64,000 bases of DNA, taken from contig NC_073359.2 of the NCBI RefSeq assembly GCF_027580225.2, forward strand, positions 12,765,001 to 12,829,000, read 5' to 3'. The stretch is from Misgurnus anguillicaudatus. Taxonomy: Eukaryota; Chordata; Actinopteri; Cypriniformes; Cobitidae. The notes beneath the pieces were generated by a model that saw only the letters and a program-made list of their open reading frames with translations, searched no databases and was not told the DNA's origin. Numbering within the stretch: position 1 is the stretch's first letter; the number at the start of each line of letters is the position of its first letter. Shown here in pieces: positions 44,880-56,205 of the stretch. The position numbers and the translations under genes are program-made.

Positions 44880-45674
44880 AGGTCCCATATTGTCAAATCT
44901 GAAATGTCATGGCTTTTTTCATGATAACTGAGGTCTAGGGCTATGTACCATAAAAGTTTAAAAACAGTAATTTCACAGTCAAATTCACACAGCCTACTGG
45001 AAGTAGCTGCGACTTTTAACAAGGCATTGTGATTTCCGTAAAAACGGAAGGTCTGGAATACTCAGTCACCGCCTTTACAAAAGAACTGTTTTAATCGCTA
45101 AAAGGGAGTTTGGGAACTTACAGCAAAGCACAGATGTCAACAGGTTTACTCGAGACAGCACAAGCTAGCATACAGGTGAAGCTAATCTTTAGCTGTAGCG
45201 ATGACGCTGGTATTGACGATTCTCTCAGACCAACTAGTCATCTTATGTGTTTTCACGTCACGTTTTGGTATCGGGTAATATGTACTGTACCCATGGAAAA
45301 GCCCCCAAAAGTAAGCTGAAGCTGACCTAAACCAAACCGTAGGGTAAAATGCAATGGAAAAGCGCCATTAGTGTTGGTGTCTCTTGGTTTACTAACCTAA
45401 CATTTAGTGTACAGAAACTAACATTTAGTGTACTTCCATGAGCAAAGTTATTTCAACTGTGTATTTAATTCATAAAACAACAGGTCTATCAGAAGAAAGG
45501 CTCATAAATATTATTTATTACAGGCCAAAATGACCTGTTCTTAGCAGGGCTCCAGAAAGAGGAGCTGTAAATATATAGAGATATTGTTTTTGGTACTTAA
45601 ACTACAAATATACTCTTAAGGACATCATAACCTCAAATAAAACTCTAGAAAGCTTTGAAATATGGGACCTTTAA
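44876..45674. mobile_element. TTAA-type DNA transposon, non-autonomous
   Basis: Ends TTAAAGGTCCCATATTGTC and AAATATGGGACCTTTAA are perfectly inverted over 16 bp with TTAA edges. About 800 bp, no protein. The left TTAA (44876-44879) is simultaneously the right edge of the preceding element. Confidence 0.8.
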
Positions 45675-46719
45675 AAATAGTTGGCAACACTAAATGTAAT
45701 TCAGCTGGCACATTATGAATAAACAGTAGTCTCACGTACTGTAGCCAGACCTTTAGTACTGAAGGTCTGGAATTCATGGCAGCTTTTTGGTCAATGCCCG
45801 CACATGAGGCCGTTTGACTGACATGTCAAACAACCAATCACAGTTTGTTTAATCTAGCATCACATTTCGAGGCATGGAAATGTACCCACAATAACAGAGC
45901 GGCTGAAAAAAACAGCCGAATAGATGGTACGAGTAATTTGTTAGCGAACATTTCAAAAGTGTATAACAATGGCACATCAGTCTCCATCTCCTCTTAGCAA
46001 AACCCCAAGTAAAGCGGTAGGAAACGTATGCAGACTTTGTTCCATATGATACAGCTGTTTTATAATATCCCACAATAAAAAATAAATAAAAAGAAGCAAT
46101 AGATGTAATGACAACAATAAGCACGAATGATGTTTTGTGGGCTTTGTTTCAGTATGCATATTTACACCACATCAAATAGCATCTAAATAAACAACATTAC
46201 TCACCGTAGAATAACGGTGTGCACTTCATCCACAGCCGCATCAATGAGATGCTCCCAGTAAACATCTGTTTAAAGCATACGGAATCTCTATACTTTTTAT
46301 CACCTACAAGCAATTCCGGGGAACCAAACACAAGACTAAACAGCCAGCTGTGATGTTTCATGTTTGCCCACATACATGGTTGGTTCTCAGGACAGTCCTT
46401 TTCAGTACTTTACTTGATCTTCCAGAATCAATATGAGGGGGCACACAACTAGTACTAATGGATCTCCTTCCAGCTGCTGACAAAGGGTAGGCCAGGCTTG
46501 GAAAATAATACTTTTCTCAAATCCAATGAATCCAATGTTCATCATGATAACTTCTCATTATTACCCACATAAACACGACTGCTTCTCTTCCTCAATTGAA
46601 CGTCAGAGCTTTGTTTGTTAAGAGTCGTTAATTGAAATGGTATTTGTAGAACCAAAATGGTTATTCTATGACATCAGAACCCTTTATAGAACCCTCTACA
46701 GTATTTAAGAGCTGATCCC
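45675..46719. other. Gene-free sequence
   Basis: No gene recognised. Minus-strand open frames of 60-91 codons at 45849-46159 lack any support. 46660-46705 holds a fragment of the TTCTATGxCATCAGAACC MITE type. Confidence 0.4.
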
Positions 46720-46900
46720 GGACAGGGATTAAACTAGTCCTAGACTAAAATAAATGTAAGAGGTGTCCAAACTAAAAACAACTTGCACTTATATCTTAAA
46801 ATACATCAGTGCCCTTTGTTTTGCCTCAAAATGCACACAAGCAATGTTTTAAGTAAGGCATGTTTGTTCAAACTAGTTATTTTTCTTAATTAAACTATCT
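46720..46900. repeat. Dispersed repeat, copy 2 of 3
   Basis: GACAGGGATTAAACTAGTCC, ACAACTTGCACTTATATC and ACATCAGTGCCC follow the same order as at 35480-35654. Confidence 0.55.
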
Positions 46901-47504
46901 ATTTCTGGCTTAAGATAATCAGTATCTTTCCAACCTCTGTCATAACAGACTCTCCTTGGATTATGTTACTAAAATTGCATATGTAATGTGCTTTTATGTA
47001 AATGTATTGTTTATAATTTTACTTCTGAGCTGTATTAAATCTGTAAAAAATAAGCAATACATTATAAAGCAATATCCTATATCACTCTCCAACGAGAATG
47101 ACCTTGTCCTCAAATGGGCCGTAACTGATGCAAAACATTTGGCAGAGGTAAAGGTAACATTTACCATGTCTGTGTTGTTTTCGGGGAATGTTTTTCAAAG
47201 AGCATTATAAAACACTTCCCAACGTTAACTTGTCCCGGAACAATGGAGACTGAGACAGCCGTTAAATCAAAACATGATAAATTACAGTGTTGCTTAAAGA
47301 GGATTAAACGCAGTATAGAGACATGATGAAACAGCACTTTTAAAGTTCGTAACTTTATTTGACATTTTAACACATTTTAAAACATTTAAAGTAGGGCTGT
47401 CAAAAGATTTATCACAATTAGTCACATACAAAATTTGTGTTTGCATACTAGGCTATATGTGTGTGCACTGTGTGTAATTATTTTGTATATACAATACTGT
47501 GCAA
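46901..47504. other. AT-rich sequence with one transposon end
   Basis: No gene. At 47394-47490 GGGCTGTCAAAAGATTTATC starts a well-known type of fish repeat end (hAT-like) without a partner. Confidence 0.4.
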
Positions 47505-47950
47505 AAGTCTTAGGCCACCATGCTACCATTAGATGCCTTGTTTTTGAAATTGTATAGTGATCATATATAATTATTTCCATTCTCTTTATTAAAATACAAC
47601 CAGAAAATACAGGAAATGTGTATGTAGTATTACAAACAGTATAAAAGTATAAGCTGAAGTGTCAAGTTTTTAGGGTAAACTCCCCTTCCACTTGAGCAAT
47701 AGCAGGCAACTGCAGGATCTCTTAAACCTAAATGAAATTAAATCCTTCAGGACTTCAAAAAAGTTAAAGATGTGTTTAGTAACACGAGAGGTGACTAAAT
47801 ACTGACTTATGCTTGAAGACGACATTTAGTTCATAAAATTGTTTTGTTTTTAATTTTGTGTTTTTTTGTGTTTTAATATTTCCTGTATCTTATCAAAAAG
47901 AGTGAAAAATAAATATGGATGGACATTAAAACTTTGCTAAAACAACAAAG
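47505..47950. mobile_element. Tc1-like terminal fragment
   Basis: ATACTGTGCAAAAGTCTTAG followed by GCCACC is the start of a Tc1-type inverted repeat common in fish; no transposase and no matching right end. Confidence 0.5.
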
Positions 47951-48100
47951 CTGGTGGTGATGGCCTGTACGTTCACACCGCCACAGACTTGAGCTTCCAA
48001 AGTTTCCGGAAGTCATGCATTTACAATGGAAGCTGGCTTCTCTCAGCTGCAAGGAGCGTCAAATCCATCGGCGTCGCATTTTGGGCGTCTTAAGCGACCA

Positions 48101-48662
48101 GGGGTGCGTTTCCTGAACAATGACGTAACTCGCTGCTGAACCAACATAGTACAATGCATAGTTGGAGAAACGAACTACCTTGGCATGACTGTTTCCCAAA
48201 AGCATAGTAACTTTGTCGCACATTCGTCGTTTGAACCATGTTGGTTCAACAACATAGTTCCCTCTTACGTCACTTCTCCCAGAGATTCCCCAGGGTCTAA
48301 AAGCTCGTATGACTCTGCACATGCGCAGTTTTCAAATGCAGCGCTTTCATTCTGTTTACAAACTTATAGACGTAAAATCAAATTTTAATATATTTAGAAT
48401 GATGGATATAGAATGTACTACATTTTTTTTGCTTATTTTAATCAAAAGCATGATCAACGTAAGTCTACATATTATAATAACACGGAACAATGCTTCTAAC
48501 GACAGTTGAAGAGCTGTCGTTCAAACCACACAAGTTTGCGATTCAGCTTGCGAATGTTCGTTTAAACTATGGTTTCGGGAAACACCAAATCGTTAAACTT
48601 TGTCAGTAACAACGAAACTTACGACAGCAGTTTGCTAACGATGCTTTCAGGAAACACACCCC
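48101..48662. mobile_element. MITE with GGGGTGCGTTTCCTGAA ends
   Basis: Left GGGGTGCGTTTCCTGAAC and right TTTCAGGAAACACACCCC are inverted repeats with one mismatch over 16 bp. 562 bp with secondary internal pairs (AACCATGTTGGTTCAACAAC). It lies inside another CpG-rich repeat whose flanks are at 47955-48100 and 48663-48790. Confidence 0.75.
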
Positions 48663-48929
48663 AGAGCGTCAATCAGAAAGTTGAAAGAAGCTCAACTTTA
48701 TGATAATGAGCTTTGACGCGGTTCAGCGACAAGCAGCGGCAAAACGGCAGCAACCAATTGGAATATAGCCTAGACGTTCGGAGAAATTGATAATCACTGT
48801 TGCTGGGTTTCATATCATTTATGATATGACTTTATTTTTATATAGGTACCAGTTACAAACACAGTAACACAGATTTAACCAATTGCACAGATGCAAATAA
48901 TAATAATAGTAATAATAATAATAATAGCT

Positions 48930-49075
48930 AATTATTATTTTTTTCTAGACCAAATTTTCCGTGGTATAGTCACAGAATATTTTGCTTATTTATCCGTGTC
49001 ATTGTCACGGACCCCACATTTTTCCGAGCAAAATATTTTGTGACTATAACACGGAATTTCGTTAGATCGGGTTGC
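48930..49075. mobile_element. Small palindromic repeat
   Basis: AAATTTTCCGTGGTATAGTC ACAG and its inverted partner TGTGACTATAACACGGAATTTC enclose ATTTTGC/GCAAAATATT; fold-back structure of about 145 bp ending AGATCGGGTTG, as in the GATCTCA family. Confidence 0.6.
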
Positions 49076-49184
49076 TCAAACACACATTCTTTAAGATGTG
49101 ACAGAAATGACCTTTTTTTGGTTTAGGAAAATAACAGTTTGGTAAACATGATGAAAGATACATTCACTATTGTTAGTAGACAAA

Positions 49185-49449
49185 TTACACTCTTAAAAAT
49201 AAAGCAGCTTCACAATGCCATAGAAGAACCTTTCTGTCTAAATGGTTCTTTAAAGCACCTTTAACATCTGAAGCCCCTTTTTGGATCCCAAAAGGTTATT
49301 TAAGGTGAAAAAAGGTTCTTCAGATTATAAAAATGTATTAAGGAAATGTTTTTTTAAAGAACTTTCAATGTTTTTTAAGGAACCAAAAAAGGTTCTTCTA
49401 TGGCATAGCTGTGAAGAATCTTTTAAGCATCATTATTTTAAGAGTGTAA
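49185..49449. mobile_element. MITE with TTACACTCTTAAAA ends
   Basis: TTACACTCTTAAAA and TTTTAAGAGTGTAA are perfect inverted ends; inner pairs include CCATAGAAGAACCTTT and GGTTCTTCTATGGCA. 265 bp, non-coding, TA-flanked. Confidence 0.85.
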
Positions 49450-49899
49450 TAACAATGTAAAGTGTGTTGAAAGGATTTGTCTTTTCAATAGGTTCAAAAG
49501 TATCTATAAATAAACACCAAATATCTAAGTAGTAATAATGTGTCTGCGTCCTTTGTAGTATAACAGTGAAGCACATCTGAACTTTAGGCCTACCCTAAAG
49601 AGGTATTTAATCTAGACGTATATAATGTCGTATTGCTTTTACTTTAAGGATATATTTACAATTTGAATGAGTAACTTTACAATTTTACAAACCCAAAGCT
49701 TGGCTCTTAAGTACAGTATATGAAACACATGTAGGGCGTATTTCTAATCACACTGATGTTAAGCTATTCTCAAGATGTACCGTGTTATCCTTCTGAGAGA
49801 AACCAATACAGAATAAACATTCTTTTACAAAATGTGTTTTGCAGTCTACGGCCAGAATGTCTCACTGTTGTAATTTTACTGCAATTTACTCAATCTCAG
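49450..49899. other. Unannotated sequence
   Basis: AT-rich, no gene or repeat ends identified; precedes the exon-like frame at 49900. Confidence 0.4.
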
Positions 49900-50074
49900 A
49901 TTTCACGAAATTAAGGAAATTATAGCACCGCATCTTTGCACCTGTGAGAAACGGCCCGATGGGTCTTCCCACATTACGGACGGGAAATGGAAAACTGTGA
50001 GAAAATACTTTGGCTCCGAAATATCGTCAGTGTCCCGATGGATCTATGTGCTGTCTCCGGGAGGTGGAGAACTG
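49900..50074 (+). CDS. Possible exon, 58 codons, unrecognised
   Basis: An open frame with no ATG, bounded by an acceptor-like TTTACTCAATCTCAG (AG at 49898-49899) and a donor-like CTG|GTAAAG at 50075. Read from 49901 it gives FHEIKEIIAPHLCTCEKRPD, then GSSHITDGKWKTVRKYFG and WIYVLSPGGGEL. GC content and codon-like composition exceed the flanks. The C-x-C followed by I-x-DGKW faintly recalls the GAS2-type zinc-binding domain, but the rest does not align and I make no assignment. Its phase (0 at the end) does not join directly to the open frame at 50741. No host gene is proven. Confidence 0.25.
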
Positions 50075-50751
50075 GTAAAGATCAGTGGAGTTAAAGGATA
50101 AATCGTGTATGCTGGCCCTCATTCTGGATATCTGTCCTTACCAAATACATTCAGTTTAAGAGCTATTCAACCGTCTGCCAACACTCCCAACTAGTGGACT
50201 TAAATGTTTGTGAGCTGGACTGAAGTTTCTGCATCAAGGGTGTCTGGACTTTTTTAACACAGACAGACAAATAGAGCTGCTCTGCAAACCTTAGCTTCAA
50301 CATTAATGCTGGCCCATTGGATTAACATGGGTTGACGTCTTGGCCATGTACCACCTATAAAGACTAAAAACTTTTGGACACCAAGGATGCTTTTGTGTGA
50401 AGTGTTCACAATATGACTATCTACAGTATGTAATCTTTACACTATTGGGAAAATTTAGGAATCATGCAAATGCTACACTGTATGCTGTTCCTTAAGTTTG
50501 GGAAAAGTTTACACTAATGGACTTTTTGTGACCAAGTTAACTTTACATTTGACATACACTTTTTCCAAAGCAATTGAAAGCTCTGCTCCTTTCGCTCTTT
50601 TTTCATTTCAAATCAAGGATGCAGTCGAGACAAGAAGATCTTTTGCAGTGTAGCAAAAGATTGATAGGGCTGTTCTGTTCAGCGTAAAATCCACACACTT
50701 TATCTCAGTCTTTCTCCAAACATATTACCCCACTTGGCAGATGACACGGAG

Positions 50752-51231
50752 ATGAATCCTGATTGCCCAAGTGTTTACCTTTCAGAATTTCCATCTCCCA
50801 AACTTTCTAATCTCTCTTCGCCCGGTAAGAAGACACTGCATGGATACCTTGAGTCTACCGGTGTCAACTACTTTGTTTTCATCAACACAGCGTTCACTCA
50901 CAATAGGGTTGCATACTCGCAGAGCCAAAGTACGTTTCTGGCTCTTAAAAGGCAACATAATGACAAAGTGCATGATTTAATGGGATTCATTAGAGGCCAG
51001 GCCGACAGCGACCATCGCCAAAAAAACTTCCCACGCGCACAAGCAGAGCTCTGTGCACACATCTTGCACAGAAAACAAATTAACTGCAAGCAGTCACATC
51101 TGGTTCATAAAATGAATCAAAGAGCAGATAAACAACGTGCCATTGAGGAGGAAGAGTTGTGGTGGACACAGTATGAAAGTGTATGTGTGAGAAAGAGTTA
51201 CAGTACTTCAGTTAAAACCAAAAGTCGATAG
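50752..51231 (+). CDS. Candidate coding sequence, 159 aa, unrecognised
   Basis: The most gene-like frame in the window. The open stretch runs from 50668 to the TAG at 51229-51231 (187 codons); the first ATG is 50752 (MNPDCPSVYLSEFPSPKLSN). An acceptor-like CATATTACCCCACTTGGCAG lies immediately before 50741, so it may instead be a terminal exon. The product would be soluble and basic, with Ser/Pro at the start, central STFLALKRQHNDKVHDLMGF and a charged end AIEEEELWWTQYES. No signal peptide, membrane segment or known motif. It overlaps no repeat I can see. AATAAA occurs only about 300 bp downstream (near 51548). Could be a lineage-specific or retained exon, or chance. Confidence 0.4.
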   Translation: MNPDCPSVYLSEFPSPKLSNLSSPGKKTLHGYLESTGVNYFVFINTAFTHNRVAYSQSQSTFLALKRQHNDKVHDLMGFIRGQADSDHRQKNFPRAQAELCAHILHRKQINCKQSHLVHKMNQRADKQRAIEEEELWWTQYESVCVRKSYSTSVKTKSR

Positions 51232-51674
51232 AAACTGTTAAAGGAATAGTCCACCTACACATAATTACCCTTATGTCATGCCAAATCAATTCAAACCTAC
51301 ATGTAACTTTTCCTTCTCCAGAACACAAGAAGATATGAAGATAATAAAGAAGATAATTTTAATAAAGACTGGTATATACAATGGCAGTGGATTATGGTTT
51401 ACTTTAACGCTCTGTGGATGTAAGAACAGAAAATCATAGATAGATTCTGGCGGTATAATAACCTTTAAAAAAAAAAAAACGGTTTCACTGTGTTCCGGTA
51501 TTGCCATTGCAACACGAAAATTTGTTATTTTCAAATGCCAGGTAAAAATAAATCACATGATTTAATGAATTTTGTATAAACACAACTCATACCTTGGAGA
51601 TGGTATCAAAGAACATTTTAGTGGTTTTGAAACCTTGACTGTTTAAAACCTCTGTATACCTTAAAACTAGTAAC
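51232..51674. other. Fold-back fragment then unannotated sequence
   Basis: AAAGGAATAGTCCACC at 51240 is the outer end of the fold-back family of 35131-35398. No gene in the rest. Confidence 0.4.
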
Positions 51675-52389
51675 CTGGGGCCGGTTGCACCAGCTGTGCG
51701 CAAGTTACAACGTAGCTTAGTTACGACGTAAATGGGCACTAAGCTACAACTTACGCACTACTAAATGTTTGTGCGTTGCACCATTAAACTTAGTTTAAAC
51801 GTAACAATACATTGTAACTAAATATTTACGGAAGCCTCTGTCCATGAATAACGATTGGAATAAGATGTCAGCCAGATTATATTACATCGATTAGCTCGTA
51901 TAAATTATGAAGAGCCGCAAATTCATCAACGAGTTTTCAAGAACTGTTTAATTTTCTGTGTATCCATCAATTAAAATAAGATTTAAAATTTCTTCCTGTT
52001 TATTTTCTCCTCCATGTGTGGGATAGATATTTTCAATAAAATGTGTAATGTTTTGAGTTTGATAATGTTTGCTTTAACGTCTTTTTTAACTTTCAGTTTA
52101 GGCGAGACAAGAATGAGTTTGAAATTACGTACGCTTCAGCCTATTTCCTGTTTACCCATTATAAGGCTTGTGATTGGGTTAAGAAAAATAGACGTCATTC
52201 TATGCGACAACGCATTACTGTACGGAGAGCTTACGACCTACTAGCTATGTTCTGCCTTAAGAACAAATGGTGCAACCGAATTAAGTAAGAGTTAGTTATA
52301 AACTAGCTAGTAGTTACTAAGCCTCTAGTTTGGACTTTACGTCCCAGTTTAAGTAAGAACTTACGGATGACTGGTGCAACCCTACCCAG
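51675..52389. mobile_element. Harbinger-like MITE, TTGCACCAG ends
   Basis: Left CTGGGGCCGGTTGCACCAG and right CTGGTGCAACCCTACCCAG are imperfect inverted repeats. Subterminal AAGTTACAACGTAGCTTAG and AACTAGCTAGTAGTTAC show further partial pairing. 715 bp, no transposase. The Harbinger label comes from resemblance of the ends to such fish MITEs. Confidence 0.6.
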
Positions 52390-53030
52390 ACCATGCCTAG
52401 ATAGTTCCATTCTTAATCGCTGATTCGTCAATAAAGCATCTAGCATGACAAAAAATACAACCTGGTTGTATTTTCTAAGTTTAAATGAACATTGTGTCCA
52501 CAGTATTTTATCATGTAGTAAACATTTTATAAAAGCAATAGAAAGTCTCCCTAGGGTGATGTTACTATAGTCATTTATGTCTCACTCCAAAAAGACTTAA
52601 TGAGTATAGCCAAAACAACTTCTGTTCCCCGTCCTCCTCTGTCATAAACAACATGTCGTTGCATAGTTTTTGCAAGTCACCTGAGCTTAGGCCATGCCTA
52701 TGATCTACGTCAAACATCAGATCAGAGGTCGACTCTCTCAGGCAGGGGCATAGATTGCGCGGGGGACTTTTTTATTGGGGAGTTGTGTTCACGAAATGTT
52801 GAGGTTTTAATGGAGCAATGTATATAAATGCAGAATGATTTAAAATTCAAAGAGACCAGATAGTCTACGTGATGTTCACGTTTACATGGCAATCAGTCAC
52901 TCACTTGTCACGTCATCATCACATGCCCTATCTTGTTCAGCGCTGTATCCAACATTCATAGAGGTTGCGATGAGTTCAAAGCGGCAAAAAAAGTTTCACT
53001 CCTTTTTAATGAAAAGTCAAGCAGCGTAAG
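52390..53030. other. Unannotated sequence
   Basis: About 640 bp without recognised gene or repeat ends. Confidence 0.4.
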
Positions 53031-53504
53031 GTGCTAATCACACCAAACGCGCTTTAAACGCTTGGAAACACAAGGCGCGACGCACTGCTTTTATAAAAAG
53101 AGCAGTGCAACGTGGCTTTTTATAGGCAACTACCGAGTCAGCTGTCTTGTCAATCAAATATTGAAGCGTGAGTGCTCTTTTGCTGTTAAGTGTCATATTA
53201 GCAGAAACTTTAAAAAGAGGACGCTTGCTCTGACCTTGTTTGAGGGTGAAAGGTGCACAAACACGCAGGAGAGAGAGAGCGAGTGGAGTCCGGTTGATCC
53301 AAACAACTGTAAACCTCCGTCACCACAACGAAAGGCCCGCCTCTCCTCTCATTTGATTGGACAATGAAAAGACGCAAATTACGTCGGGCGCTTTTCAGAT
53401 TTCAGTATGCGCATAAACAGCGCGCATACGCTCCCTGCCCATAGAATGTCATTCAAAAAAGGCGCCTCCAACTGCCATAAATGCTTTTGGTGTGATCAGC
53501 CCCT
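53031..53504. mobile_element. MITE with GATCACACCAAA ends
   Basis: Left GGTGCTAATCACACCAAACG and right TTTTGGTGTGATCAGCCCC are inverted. The interior is CpG-rich, with GCGCGACGCACTGC and GGGCGCTTTT words. A 101-codon open frame inside is not conserved-looking. Confidence 0.7.
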
Positions 53505-53921
53505 AAGTTGGCATGTGGTATCCGAATTGTGTTGCACAATGTTAAGGAACTCTGCCTGTTGCTCTTGTTGAATAATTACTGTAGCAAGTTTTGATGAAAA
53601 TTATAAGGAGAAAATAGCTGTTTGGACAAACGTTCAATTATTTTCTTTGTATTTTCCTTAACCCTTTTATAATGTCTTTTGTCTTAACAAGTATGTTATC
53701 AAAACCCTTCAAATAAGAATAAACTTAATGTTGAACAGAGATTTTACAGCATTTACAGCATGTTTAACTCTGCCAACTCTACATAATATAATATAATTAA
53801 ATTAAGTATGCTGATATAAGAACGATCTTAATTTATGGGGTGCTCTTTCATTATTGCACTAATTTAGAGTTTTTATGTGTTGTCAAGAATGAGCAAGAAA
53901 CAAACAATCTGGTGGTACCCA
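53505..53921. other. Unannotated AT-rich sequence
   Basis: No gene or repeat ends seen. Confidence 0.4.
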
Positions 53922-55082
53922 TATACACACACTGGCTACTTTATTAGCTACACCTACTAGTCCGGGTTGGACCCCTGTTGCCTTCATAACTCCCTTAATT
54001 CTTTGTGGCGTGGATTCAAGAAGGTGTTGGAAACTTTCCCTTAGAGATTTTGGTCCATATAGACCTGAGGGCATCACGCAGTTGCTGCAGATTTGTTGGC
54101 TGCACATCCATGATAAGAATCACCTGTTCCACCACATCTCAAAGATGCTCCATTGGGTTGAGATCTGGTGACTGTGGAGGCCATTTGAGTCCAGTGAACT
54201 CATTGTCATGTTCAAGAAACCAGTCTGAGGTGATTTGCACTTTATGACATGGTGCGTTATCCCGCTGGAAGTAGCCATCAGAAGATGGGTACACTATGGT
54301 CATAAAGGGATGGACATGGTATGCAACAATACTCAGGTAGGCTGTGGCATTGACACAGTGCTCAATTGGTACTAATGGGTCCAAAGTGTGACAAGAAATT
54401 ACCTCCCACACCATTACACCACCACCACCAGCCTGAACTGTTGATTAAAGGCACGATGGATCCATGCTTTAATGTTGTTGACGCCAAATTCAAAATTGGA
54501 CAATTGAAGATTGGATGACCCTACCATCCGAAACTGTGACATTCGGATGTAGTTTCCTGTTCTTAGCTGTCAGGAGTGGCACCCGGTGTGGTCTTCTGCT
54601 GCTGTAGCCCATCCTTCTCAAGGTTCGACGTGTTGTGCGTTCAGAGATGCTCTTCTGCATACCTCGGTTGTAACGAGTGGTTATTTGAGATACTGTTGCC
54701 TTTCTATCAGTCTGGCCATTCTCCTCTGACCTCTGGCATCAACAAGGCATTTGCACCCACAAAATGCTGCTCACTGGATATTTTCTCTTTTTCGGACCAT
54801 TCTCTGTAAACCCTAGAGATGGTTGTGTGTGATAATCCCAGTAGATCAGCAGTTTTTGAAATACTCAGACCAGCCCCTCTGGCACCAACAACCATGCCAC
54901 ATTTAAAGTCACTTAAATCACCTTTTTTCCCCATTCTGATGCTCGGTTTGAACTGCAGCAGATCGTCTTGACCATGTCTACATGCCTAAATGCATTGAAT
55001 TGCTGCCATGTGATTGGCTGATTAGAAATTTGCGTTAACGAGCAGTTGGGCAAGTGTACCTAAAGTGGCCGGTGAGTGTATA
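53922..55082 (-). mobile_element. Tc1/mariner transposon, DD36E (Incomer-like)
   Basis: Ends TATACACACACTGGCTACTT and AAAGTGGCCGGTGAGTGTATA are inverted repeats with TA at the outside; total about 1.16 kb, the size expected for a compact mariner-superfamily element. The transposase lies on the minus strand. Spacing of the last two catalytic residues is 36, which distinguishes the Incomer group from ordinary Tc1 (34). Sister relic at 17010-17999. Confidence 0.88.
54139..54934 (-). pseudogene. DD36E transposase, frame-shifted
   Basis: N-terminus at 54934: MGKKGDLSDFKCGMVVGARG, helix-turn-helix LSISKTADLLGLSHTTISRV and YREWSEKEK. The middle (about 54705-54420) is broken by frameshifts. The C-terminal part reads DGYFQRDNAPCHKVQITSDW, FLEHDNEF and QSPDLNPMEHL, giving the second D and the E with 36 residues between. 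The first catalytic D region is disrupted around 54470-54530. Not functional. Confidence 0.88.
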
Positions 55083-55330
55083 TATGAGGAGTTTTGTTGC
55101 AAAACGAGATAACTACATTTTTTTTAGAAATCAAGTTTTTTGGTTGTGCATTCCAATTAATATCAATTCAACTGCAGTTATTTTGTTTTGATTTAAATCT
55201 TCATAACTTAAAAAATACAGCTAAATAGCACCATAAAACAAAATAATAACATAATAACATAATAACATAATAATAAACATGTTTTGACAAAAATGTAAAA
55301 AAATGGATTTTGCAACGAAACTCTTCATAT
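55083..55330. other. AT-rich sequence
   Basis: Contains a short ATAACATAATAACATAATAA tandem run at about 55243-55270. No gene. Confidence 0.45.
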
Positions 55331-55582
55331 ATTAGAGCTGGGCATAGAATAATCTAGATACAAAAAATAAAATATAATACAAAATAAAAGTATTTTTTGC
55401 ATAATATATGAGTTTGTGATGTGTGTAAATATTATGTATATTTATATACCTACACATACATTTCTATAAATTTAAGAAATGTTTTATTTAAATATCGTTT
55501 TTTATTTATATATAATTTAAAATATATAAAAATATAAATAAATATATATGCACATGTAAATGTTTCTTAAATACATACATGA

Positions 55583-55620
<38 letters not shown>

Positions 55621-55724
55621 ATATATACATAATAATTACACACAGCACAAACTCATATGTTATGCAAAAAATTACTTTTATTTTGTATGAGATGATTCTA
55701 GATGAATCTATGCCCAGCTCTAAT
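55331..55724. mobile_element. Fold-back element, TAGAGCTGGGCATAGA ends
   Basis: ATATTAGAGCTGGGCATAGA (left) and TCTATGCCCAGCTCTAATAT (right) are perfectly inverted; inner arms pair over AATAAAAGTATTTTTTGCA / TGCAAAAAATTACTTTTATT. A (TG)n microsatellite (55584-55618) occupies the loop. Such ends are typical of abundant teleost hAT-like palindromes. Confidence 0.82.
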
Positions 55725-55734
55725 ATATACATAT

Positions 55735-55809
55735 AATGTGTTTTTTAACCATACACCACTTGAACACAAAATAACGTTGTTTTTTAGCAATGAGATAGGT
55801 GCCCTTTAA
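55735..55809. mobile_element. Family B right-end fragment
   Basis: AATGTGTTTTTTAACCATACAC through TAGCAATGAGATAGGTGCCC to TTTAA. The segment containing the CCAAATAC site is deleted in this copy. At 55880-55950 a fold-back family end (TTTTTGGGTGAACTATTCC) follows. Confidence 0.65.
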
Positions 55810-55964
55810 TGCCGATGCACTGATCGAGTCTGGGAATCTACCCATCCCTAGTGCAAAGGCATCATAAACGGTATCTATTTTAGCTTGGCTATGACATTTT
55901 TTTTGGGGGGGGTTCAAGAAACTAATTTTCATTTTTGGGTGAACTATTCCTTTATGGCCTACGG

Positions 55965-56205
55965 GTCGGTTTCAAAGACAGTGTTAAGATTAATCCAGGA
56001 CTAGGCCTTATAATAAGACATTTAGCTTTTACAAAAAACATTACTGTTGTACATCTTAAGACAAAACTACAGCACTGATATATTTTAAGATATGTCAGTG
56101 CAAGTTGTTTTCAGTTAAAAAATGAAAGAAATGAAAATCTTAAAATGCTTTTTCTGAGACGAAATTTAAGCCCTGTTCGAGGAAACTGCCTTTACAGGTC
56201 ACATT
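55965..56205. repeat. Dispersed repeat, copy 3 of 3
   Basis: GGTCGGTTTCAAAGACAGTG and TTAATCCAGGACTAGGCC through ATATTTTAAGATATGTCAGT to TTTAAGCCCTGTTCGAGG. The two outer ends are inverted relative to each other, suggesting a MITE. See 35480-35654 and 46720-46900. Confidence 0.55.
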
